DNA from: Lanius collurio
Lineage: Eukaryota > Chordata > Aves > Passeriformes > Laniidae
DNA: 64,000 nt
Direction of reading: 5' to 3'
NCBI GenBank assembly: GCA_020086605.1
Contig: JACBWW010000016.1
Location: 21,305,638-21,369,637, forward strand
The position numbers and the translations under genes are program-made. The notes beneath the pieces are model-generated. The model was not told where the DNA came from and searched no databases. It saw only the letters and a program-made list of their open reading frames with translations. Below, piece by piece: positions 41,824 to 53,800 of this stretch. The stretch's first letter is position 1; each line of letters begins with the position of its first letter.

Positions 41824-44800
41824 CTAGAAAGAAATGCAGAACATTTTACGTTAAAAGTAATACAGCACAAAGCTAAAGTCTCATACCAAAATTGAGTGTA
41901 CAAAATCAATTACATTGAAGTTAAATTTTATGAAAAACCCTCTATGTTCCAAACAAAGAAGTGTATTAACCCTTAAAATTGTCAATTCTTACCCTCAACA
42001 GCTTCTAAAAATATCTATACCAGGAACCCTTGCCCATTTCCTTACCTTTAAACAGCAACTGATTAACTTGCAAGGATGATTTAGGTAAGCAAGAACCTCT
42101 TAAAATGATCCCTCCTGTATATTGAGCACTTCTAAACTGAGGGACATTCCCTCCCCAGAGGGAGAGATGGGCAGATACTGCAGGATATTTCAGTCCCACA
42201 TATTGAGGCCAAGTATGGAAGTTTGCCTGCTGGGAGAGTGGCTGAGGAAGAGCTGTTGGACAACCAGGCAGCAACGGAATTTCATTATTTGGACCCTTCA
42301 CAGGATTCTCTCTCTGCAGAACCATTGTCTCTAGTTGATTTATTTTCTTTTCAGCAGCTCAGATTTATTAAACAAGTGGTATTCATGAACTGCTTCTAAA
42401 GAGTTCATGAAAAGTCACTAAAGAAAAATTGCCCAAGAATCTATGAATAATAAATTTCTAAGGGGGACCATATATCTACACAGGAACTTTTTAAGGTTCC
42501 ACAAATCAAAAAAAATACTAAAATACCAAGTTATAATAATGACCAGAAGGGATTTTTTTCCCCAAAAAAATTCCCTTTTCACAAGTCCTAAATAACATTA
42601 ATTGGACTAAATTTAACAAGCAAGCAATCATGAGGAAATTCTTACTTCAAGTGTTCTCCAAAGACAGTAGTTATCCGGTATAGGGCTGTTTTCAGAGATG
42701 CTCTAAGTGCAAATCGTAGTGTTTTGTAGGATGTGTCCACCAGACTCCCTGAAATCCGGGGAGGTTTGCTAGAAACATGTGGCAGTTTGAAATGTCTGTC
42801 TACGACCTGAAAGAAAAAAACAAACAGATTCTTGTCCTCTGTTCAATTATTTCATAATGTAACTAGTGACATGTTTGTGTCAAATAAAGCAAAAAAAAAA
42901 GTCCAAGTTCAGAAATTCCACCAAGACACACAGAAATGTTTTGGAGACTGAGCATTTCCCAGCCATCAACAGGAACACAGAACCATGCTCTGTGAAATAA
43001 GATTCTCTGTTACTGAGTCTTAAGCTAAGGAGAAATGCAATTCTATCCTGTATTATGACTTGTTTCTTTCACAAGCAGGGGTATTGGCTTTATTTCCCCA
43101 CTGGTGCCTGTTCTTGGAATAGATGACTTACACTGAAGAACTTTAATAACCTCTAAATTCTTTCCAAGAATCTCCATTAGGGCAGTGCAAAATGCTTATG
43201 TTAATAGGACACACATAGCCTTGGAAATAAATCTGGATTTTTTAAAACACACATTACACAAACATCAGTAATTTGAGAGCAGTGTCTTAGTATTAGCAGA
43301 GACCCAGATTTTATCTCCTGAGACTCACAATGTCTCCAAGTGTTCTGTGCTGCACCAGGAATTGTGTGCAACCAAATAAAGATTAAGCCCTAACTCTGCA
43401 AAAGATATTGTATTAGAATTACTGCATCCCTGAAATAAACTCTTCATCTGAGCACACAGTAGCATTTCTTCAAAATTCAACATTCCATGTTTTCTCCTTC
43501 TACATTTTAAAACACCAACAGGGTTTTTATTCAGCTGTTTCATAGTGTACATAGTGGCAACCAGCTGTTTTGGTTAGATTAACTGCAGAAGAGCTGTTCT
43601 AGTGGCAACAACTTCAATGTTATGACTAGTCAGCAAGGTCATTACGTAAAATCAAACAAGACTCCTCCTAAACTTGCCTTGCAGCAAGGAAAAGTTAACA
43701 GTTTTACCTCCTGAAGAGTCAGTAACGTGTTCAGGATAGCTGGCAGTGTAGTTTGGACAACTCCAAACTGGTCTTCAGTGAAGGAGGCTGCTACCAAGTG
43801 AGACAGACCTTAAAAAAAAAAAAAAAAAGGAAATCTATTGTAATTAATGCTTCAAAAGGTGAGATTTCAATAACAAAGATCTTGGTGTTGCCTGAAGACT
43901 CCACTAGTGTGGTGGAATTCCTGAGCACTTGCTGCAGCCAGCTGACAGTCACCTCAGCTCTGGCTCAAGGACTAAACCACTCACTGGTTTGACAGGTGTT
44001 TAATAGCTGAAGGTTGGTAAAGCAAGAGAGATTATATAAAAATATGTGTGATTCCCATCTCCAAACTCTGTACATCCCAAGCCATCACCTTCAATCTAAC
44101 ACAGCATGGCACATCTGCCCATAAAACACACCACCAAGGAAATGGATCAACTTTGCTTGGACAACTGCAATAAAAGATTCTATCAATACTGGTATTTACT
44201 CCTGGTTTGAAAGAAACAAGAAAAATCCAGAATGTAACTTCATACTGTCATTGTTCCTCTAATTCTCTGCAGGCCATCATTTTGTTTATTTGCTGAGTTA
44301 CTACCTAAATTACTATCCCTCAGCTCTCTGATGAACAGAGAAAGACCCAGAGCCTTCAGTCAGAAAAGCTGCTGTAAAAATAAATCTGTCACTGGAAAAA
44401 ATGTAAAAGTGATATGTAGGTGGGTTCACATGAGAGAGAACCACCAGAAATCAAGTTCAGGAATCTGTACAGAGCATAAAGGAAGAGATCTCACGTGGGA
44501 TCTCAAAACTAAAAAGTGAATTAGACTTTAGTCATGTTGGAGACTGAAATACAGTTGGGTTTTCATCAAAAGCATTTCAAAGATTTTTTTCTGTTACATT
44601 TATAAAACACAGAGCCCAGAGAGCTTTCCATGAATCAACAGAGTGGATCACCTGGAAACCACTTACCTTCCAAAGCCCAGATGTGCATTTGGGCATCAGA
44701 GAAGACAGCCTGGATGGAGGCTTCTGGGTGCTGAGAAGGAAGCAAAGTGTTGCAAGTGCACTTTATAAACAATATCAGCAAGCTTGCAGGTCTCAGAATA

Positions 44801-47800
44801 GACCTGCAAGGCCAAAGGATCTTGGGAAATAGCCAGAAAAATCTGATCTAAAGAAGTAAAATTCTTTTTGGACAGGCGCTGCCCACAATGCTAGAGCTGT
44901 AACTGGGGAGGAAAAAAAAGGGGAAGAAAAGGATATACCCTAGCTAGTTTTCAAGGGCTAAGAATGCTTTAAGCAAAAAGCAGTTTCTAATAAGATGAGT
45001 CTTAACAAGCACTGATATCCTTATTTTCTGCAGGTATGGGACAATCCTGCTGTGAAACCCACAGCAAGCAAGAAGTTGTACTTATGGAAAGCCTTAGATG
45101 AAAATACAGGTTTTAGAACCATAACCTGTGTCTCAAACACAGGAGCAGCCTTACCTTGCTGAAGAAATACATTATCAGCGCCCGTTTGGACAAGAAGCTT
45201 TTCATCTGAAAAGAAACAGAAGATTAAACACATCATCTGCATTTAAGGCATGCACAGTTGGCCCTCCTCAACCCTACTATCTTCACACAGCATAGGGACA
45301 GGGAGTGGAGGGCAGGATTTGTTATATAAGCTAAGTGGACAAGTATTCATTCCATAAAGTGGAAAATTCTTCCAGAGAGATCCCACCTAAGCTGCACCCT
45401 CTATGCACTGCAATTTTACTCCACCTGTTCTTGCTTGTTCTGAAGCCATGTGTAAATAAATCTTGGCTGCACTGCCTCACTGCCAGTTCTTACAGCAGAG
45501 ACCACTGGGACAGATTCATGGTGGGAACCATTCATTTGCTGATCTGCAAGAAAAAAAAAAAGAGAGTATCTTCAGAAAAACTGGCTGCTGTCACTTTAAT
45601 CCTCACAATGCACTCTCCATTGACATTGTTACTACACTTATGGCTGCAAGGCTCCAAATAGTGCTGTGGAAGAATCTCCACCTGGAACTGATGTCCACAG
45701 CTTTGGTCCTCTTCTCATGACATGGGTACTTGGGATTGGTCCGTGCCAAGGGGACTTTACATCCACAACTCCCATCTTGTAACTTAAAGCAGGGGAGCTG
45801 AAAGGTGAACCAACATCAGAGCCAGGAGATGTCTTCACAGGCATCAGGGATGGCTTAACCAGTGGAGACATGGAGGCCCTGAGAACAATGTTGGACCTCT
45901 GTGACTGGAATGACATGTCTTCTATCCCAACAGCTCCTAGAGACAAAGAACACACTGCATGAAGACAACAGGTTGGCACAATGAAACAGGAGATGGGTTT
46001 GTTATTTGACTGCTATTTCAATAACTTCTGTATCAGAGCTTTTATTAAATGTCATGATTAGCACTGTGGTCTTGCACATCAATGTAAGCATGCAGTGTTT
46101 TCAAAGTTCATCAGCTTAAAACCAGCAAGTGATGAGGATTCTTGTGGATTTATTTATTTTATTCCTTTGGCTAGCCAACATTACTACACCCTGCTGTATA
46201 TATAAAGTGGGGTTTTAGCATTAAGTATGAGAAAAAAGGCTGCCTATAGAAGAATGAAAAGTCATTCTGATTGGTGTGTGAGAAAAGGCATATCCATCTC
46301 AAAAGCCAAGGATCAGCAGCACTAGAAGAAATTCACCTGTGACATATCAACAGTCCCTGCTGTTGCCAGGGCACTGTCTCCTAGGGGATTCCATTACCTG
46401 GCAGCCTTGTGCTAACACACAGGAATGATGCCCAAGTCTGGCATGTAAAACACTCGAAATGCCTGGAGACTGCTCACAGCTCAGGAGTCAGACTGGGCTC
46501 TCCTCACTCTACAGTGACATTAGTGAACCACACAAACATAAACAAAACCTGATTTTACCATCTTAAGCTAATCATAAGAGCAGTTATGCAAATTACAGAG
46601 CATCTCTTGGCAAAACTTAAACCTTCCCTGTGTATGTTGAACCACTTACTGAAACTGTCATAATCACTTCTTTCATTCATGCAAGTATGGAAAAAATACT
46701 GAATTGAACATAGTATCATGCAAGTAAACAAATTGAGTAAACATGATAATTGCAAGTTTTCTAGCTGCTCTGGGATTATTTCAACATAAGTACCTAAGAT
46801 TAATTGGGGAGGATCTTTTCTGTTTGGATTTATTTGCAGAAATCCCTCATTTTCCTCATAAAATTTAATTGAGACTAAGATATCTATTGGTACTTTCATG
46901 CTTTACAGACCTTTATGAGCATTTCCTCACATACCTGGAGTCTGTGGAGGTACCTTCAGCTCTCCCACTGGTGCCTTTGCTCTCCCATTTGCTGCTGCTG
47001 CTTCCTGCTGTGCAGTCAGCCTCTGGGTCAGGTCACTCAGGAGACTCAAACACTCCCGGGATATTGCAGTCCAGTTGTGTGGGTGCCCACCTGGCAGTGC
47101 ACACAAAGAGCAGGGTTTAACCCTGCTGCTCCTCCCTCTATCTGTTCTGACAGTGCCCATGTGCTCTCAGCAGGAGCCTCACTGTGACAGAGCCACTCAG
47201 CTTCTAAAACACCACAGGGCATTTCTACTGTGACAGCTTGTTTGTACTGAGAGGAAGATGAAAACATGGACAGATTCTATGGATAACTCAATGAAACCTG
47301 CTAAGCAAGCAGGAAACACAAGCAGTTCAGCCCATCAGATCTGAAATCTGAAATCACTGAACAGCTAAAATGAACAAATAGCAGTGGTGATGGCAAAACA
47401 GTTTTGAAGCAGTACAAACACTAGAATTTCTGGTAAGGTGCTACAAAAAGTTCCTGAAGACTTCTCAGTAGTTTTAATTGACCTCCTCTGCCATATCTTT
47501 GAATACAGCAAAAAGGCTGTCCACTAATTGAAATTACAGCCACTGTTTGCTATCAGAGCTGCAGTGGTGACTTGGTGACCCAGTATTTGTGCCTTATTTC
47601 CCCCCACTCCCACCTCAACATTCAGTTTCCATACACGTCTGTTAGATTTTCCAGTCTGGACTATGTGACTGGTGGTGAAGTGGGCCCTGCTTTCAAAACC
47701 CTAAACCTGAGTTTCCTCGTGGCTGTCATTTAAACCCAACAGACACCAGAACTGGTTGAGTTTAGCAGCTGAAACAACATGAATACAGATAACTGAGCAT

Positions 47801-50800
47801 CCTTTTGGAAAAAGCACCACATGGTAGAGGCTCCTGGCTTCAGCTGCATCCCTCACAGCATTACATAACTTCTAAAATCATTTGACTGATGATTTTTAAA
47901 AAGGAATCAACACAAAATAATTTTTATAATTACCTGGCTGACTAAGGCTAAAGACTTCCTGTCGTCGAACAGGAGAATACTGGGAAAGTAACATCAAGTC
48001 TTGTAAGGCTAAAAACTACAAAGAAAGGAAAATGTTTTAGTACATGAAAAGTCCAATGTATTTGCTTAAAAAATACGTAGTTATCCATACAATAATCAAT
48101 CCCCACCAGAGAATGAATTCATACAGGCTAAAACCAGCCATGTAACAGAAAGACAATGGAAGCAGATCCCTAGAACCACTCTGGATGGAGCTGCTGAGCT
48201 ATTAAGAGCTTTATTGATATATCAGTTCTCTGGAGTTCAGAAAGATCTCACACTGTTTTTATTATAACAGCTCAGGCAGAAAGATCTTAAGACACAAAAA
48301 AGTCTAAGAAAAGAACTGTTTTTGCAAACCAGATCTCAACTACAGCTTTAGGGTCAGTGCCTTATGGGACCAACCTACCACTGCTTTTTCATGGGATTAA
48401 GCAATTTGTGTGGCAAACTAAAAATAACCAGATTTTTCACAATATTTAAACCCTATTATAAATAGGATATTTTAATGAATCTGAGGTCATAAATTACATT
48501 TCCTGTTCCTTTAAGTGTTCATGCTCAACTCTTCCCCACTTATCCTCAGATAAAGCAGCAAAGCTTAAAAAGGTATTGCAGCCTATTATATCTCCAGCCT
48601 TATCAGAAATCTGCAAAATCAGTAAAGGCAGATTTTGCATGTGCAAGAGAATATTCTTATCTTTATTTACATAATACTTCTTAAATAAGGTCTCCACTTT
48701 CTAAGTATTATAATCAGTAAGTCCTATTAATGACTACCATAGACCAAAATTCCTCTTCTTTACTCACAGGTTTTAAGTAGCTTTTTACTACTGCCTTTTA
48801 TAAAAAAGAAACCCAACTTCCAACGCAAATATGGATATATTTTTAATTTCAAGAGAGAACACACATGTTAAGAGCTCAAATATATGTAGCAGGGACAAGA
48901 TGTTGAAAGTACAAAGGTTTGAGAAAACACCTGCTTCTGTGACAAGACTCAAAAGCTGAGTTACAAAAACCTGAATGCCACTAAGCTGCTGTTTTTGCAT
49001 CAGTACACACTATCACACTTGTGTTGCACACAGATCTTACCCCTGACTAAATGAATCTTCAGCTTACAGTAACCATGGTGAGCACCAGCAGATGTCACTA
49101 CTAAACAAATTTTCACCATTAAGTGTAACAGCCTCTGAGTGCTCTGAGGCAGCTTTTCAAGGAACACCTCAGTGAACAGAACTGGTACCTGTAAGATGTG
49201 ACTGAATGCTCTGAAAAACATCTTTTTAGTACACACCTATGAGGGAAGAGGTAGGACTTCAATTACCTTTATAAGGAGGGGAGGATTGCTGTTTAAGATT
49301 TTAGGCAGGCATTGGTCTGTCTCCTGAGCAAATGTTGGTTGAATGGGAAAATGATGACTCTAAATACAAACATCAAAAGTTGTGTTATACAGAGGAAAGG
49401 ACAAGAAAATCTTATGAAAGACCAGTAAACTGGCCTGGAATTTCTAACATAGAAACAAAAAGAGTTTAATACTTTCATTTAAAATTGAGAAATCTTAGAA
49501 AATTCAGATAAAGATATCTTCAAATAAATGTGCTCATATAATTTGTGGCTAGGGGCATCAAATCTTTATGTAAGAAATTCCTCTAACCATGTACCTGGGA
49601 AAAACTAATAACACCATATTCCAAAACAAGACTGAAACCTGAACTGCAGTGCCTGTCTTTACACCTGAGTAACAACTCTAGTGAAGAACAGAGGGTTCTT
49701 TTAGTAAATAAGAAAATATTTTTGAAATTCTTCTTTTGTGCTGTTCCACTAATAAACAGAAGAATTCTTATTTTTATCATCATGATATTCATATCCTGTG
49801 TTTTAGTAGAATTTCTGTGGCTACAACATTTGAAATGTAAATGGCACTGCTTGAATTGTATCAGGCATCCCATTTCTTAATGCTATTTCACACAGCTCAA
49901 TTCGGGCAGATTGCCTGGTAGTTTTCTGTTACTGCACTTGTTTTACACATCATAGCCTTATTCTCCTCTGTTTCCAACTGCAACATTGAAACCTGAGGCA
50001 GCAATTGCTTTCAAGGTGTTAATAGATGAACTTCATGTGGCCTAATTTTACAATTTCTTTCATGACTTTTCAGTTAACACTATGCAAATATTTAAAAGCA
50101 ACTTTGGAAGTTTTCTAGTTCATTAAGAAAAAAAAAATCATGTGGATAAACAAATATTTTTCATGAACCAAAAGGGCAAAGTCCATTTTATACTTTCACA
50201 GATGGATGTTTCTTTTGTCATCCACAGTTTTATAAGCAATATAGTAATTATAGATGTTGACACAGTGTTCACTGGTGCTTGTTACTATCCCTTGAGACAG
50301 GATGCTCACACCTCAGAGCTGTTGTCATGCTTGACTCACTGTTGATCTTTTCTCCACATAGTCACAACTACACCTTTCTAATTAAAGCTAATTAAACACC
50401 CCAACATTGGATTTGCTGTTTAATTCCATGAGTGTTTTGCACCAATACATTGACCAAGGATTTAAACCTCACTTTTCTTCTCTTTTATCAAGAGTCTCAT
50501 AGTGTTTTAATTTAAAAAAATGAAACTCAAGTTAGATGAACAATTTTTTCCTCTCTATTCTTACAAGGAAATGTCTGGAAACAGAAGCAGAGGAGTAAGA
50601 GGAGGAGGTGGCAGTAACAAAACATTTTTGCTAAGGGGAACAGGCCTTGCTATGAGAAGAAAGGGAAAGGCAGATAATGCCAGGGTTCTCTTGACTACTC
50701 AGTTATCAGTTACTATCTGTTGTGCACACTGTGAAAATTCAAGAACTCACAATGAGTTATTTCCTAGTAGAACTTTTTTTGAAATGAAAGCATTATCTGT

Positions 50801-53800
50801 GCCACACTGATGCTCTAACTTGAGCACTGTCACAAGTACTGACCTCTGTGGCATAGATTTTGAAGAGCAGCCAAGCAATGTACCAGGTCATCAGAAGAAA
50901 CACACCACTCAGCCAGGTGTGGTAAAACAAGGAGAGATCCAGTAAGCCACTCAGAGTGTCAAGAGGATGTAGTTTACTGCAGATAAAATAACCAAGAGGA
51001 TACAAGTATTTTAGTATTTTTATTATGGAAGATGTCTGCAGCAAGCTATTAAAGTAGCAACAATTGCAGGAATAAAGCTGCTCTTTTTTTTTTTTTTACA
51101 AAAAAAGTTTAGGTGTGTTTAAGATAGCAGCTCTCTGATTTTCCAGTAACTGAGAAAATAAAGTTAAGAAAAATTAATGAAATTAAGGAAAAGAAGTATG
51201 AAATAAGTAATAAAGACTGCAGTTTTAGTCAATTAAAATATTAAGATTCCAGCTTCCCTATTTTAAAACAAACAGCAGCCATAAAAAAATAAAGATGTTC
51301 CTCCTTCTCCCCCAAAAAACACCACAGAAAAGCAAATAAAACTCATAGATGCAATTTGGAGGAATAAGCCTTTCTAATATTCTAGAGACTTACAGAGATG
51401 AAAAAAACAGGTGATTTCTTAATTACTATCTTAATGACAAGATGCAGGAGGACACTGATTCCTTTAGGGCTCATTCCAGAAGTGGCCAAAGCTCCCCATG
51501 TTCTGTGTGGGGAGGCAAAGAACTGAGTCCTGCTGGACTGACTCAGCAAAGGCAGCTGTCAGCCACTATTCCAAATTTCCAGCACAATGTCCTACCTACC
51601 TGTCTGTAGGAAGATCCATCATGGTACATATCCATACCTTTGGGATGTAACCTAGGGAGTCAAAGAGAAACTCTGGAACAAATACAACACTACAAAACAC
51701 ACACACAGTAGGCCAAAAAGAAGATAAAAAGTAGAATTCATGCAGAGACAAGAGAGTGGTCTTGTAACTCACATGGACAAGGAAACAATCTGCTTTTGGG
51801 GCTGTTTTGTTTTAAGAAATAGCAAAAAGAGAATGAAAAAAAGGCTTCAGGCCAGCAGCTATGCACTGAGAGATGTAGACCTTCTCTTCTATTGCTGCTT
51901 CTCAGCAGTGAGTTAATTGTGTTTCCTCACTAACAAAAGAGGGTTAATAGTAATTTAATATTAATTTTCACTACAGCCTAGGCAGCAGCAAAGTGCTTTT
52001 AAAGACTTAATGGAATCTGATATAGAACCACTATACTTCCAATTTATCCCCTGATGTAAATAAAGGGATAATAATTCTTGCATATTTTGACATCATTTAG
52101 GAGGATAATTACAACCCTAACAAAGCATTCCTGATTTTTAGAAAGTCCAGTGCAATTATCTTAATCAGCAGAGATTTTTTTTGTACCACAGACCAAATTC
52201 CATTTTCTTATGGGAAGGAGCCATCCTAGCTTTGTTTCCCAGGCTCCCTCCAAATAATATACAGGACACTTGAGAATAAAGCCAAAGTGCTAATCTTTGC
52301 CTAAAAAATAAGGAAGATAGAGCAACATTACACACAGTGAAGTCCTGCCCAGGGCTGGTGTCAAGTTCAGCTCTGGGACACCACATTTCCACTACCAGGC
52401 AGTGGAAAAAACAGTCCAAAGCCTGACTAATCAAAGGTTTCAAAATACAGGAATTACAAATTAAAGAGAGACAATTTCAGGAACCCTTACCAAAAAAGTA
52501 ATATGTGACACAGAAGTTTCTAACAAAATACAGTGATTCCACACAACTGTGTTTTATCAGGAGAGGCAAAGATCTTCTGAAACGTAAATACTTGTATTGC
52601 TAAAACCAAACAAAAGAAATAGTTTAGTATTCCACATTCAGAACAAATCAATGAAAGAGTTAATAAAATTAATACAACAAAAAAAGGACAAGTTACTTGA
52701 AAGCCTCTAGTCTAGATCAATTAAAAACTTAATTTAAAGTAATTCCAGGTGTTACATTTATTATTTATGCTCCCAATCTTTCCTGACATTTTATACTCAT
52801 GTCTAGTTCTTATCCTTTTTCCTACTTGTAGCAGTGAAAATTGAAGATGGGGTAGATTGACTCAATACACAAGAGAACAAAATAGAGTAGCTAAAATAAA
52901 GAAGGAAAAAAAAAGGCATCTTTAATCTACTAGATTTTATTTAGATTCTAAATGTTCAATTAAAATATAGGGAAAATTTAGAGAAGCCTGAGTTCCAGAG
53001 TCAGTAACCCTCTAGGCAGCGAAACCAACATAATACTGATGCTTTCCTCCAAATAAATAAACTGTATGTTTCCAAATGACAAAAGCAACCCAGCTGACAC
53101 ATGAAACTATGAAAAAGAAACTGTGCAAATGCAACTAAAGTAATTTAATTTTTTTATTTGACTAAGTTGCACTAGAAAAAAAAAAAGGAGAATTAACAAC
53201 ATTGGAATAGATTTTTTAATATTTCAGCTCCAAAATGCCGCTTGGTTTGCTGATGAACTGAAAGGTCAGCATAATGCAACAAACATGTTTTTCATTAATA
53301 CAACCAACCTTGTTTAAAGACAATTCTTGTCAAGTTGGTTGGACTGTGTCAATCTGGGAATCAGGCAAAATTACTGGCTGCTGTGAGGCTGCAGCAACAG
53401 AAGTATTTTTAAGATGATGTTTCACACTGGTACAGATTTCTGCAGGACTCCTCCAGAGGAATTAATGGAATTTCAGTTTCCATAGCACTACACACACAAA
53501 GAGGCTTTGGATGCTGAGCTCTAAGCAAGATTTAATGTGCTATTTAGACTTGAACTGAGCTGGTACAGCTGGAACTCAGTTATAACTGATAATATGCTGC
53601 CTTTTTTTTTTAGCTGTCAAGATTTTCAGCTTCTAGGTGACCCTTTGTTGTGAGTTCCAGGAACTGAAACCCACTTTGTGCACATTGTCTCTGTCCTGTA
53701 GTTCACCTGCCACCTCAGCCAGCTTTTAACACGCATCAGAGAGATGTAGTCTAAATGTTAAGAGTCACAGCATCCCAATTTCTTTGGTCATTTAAAAAGA

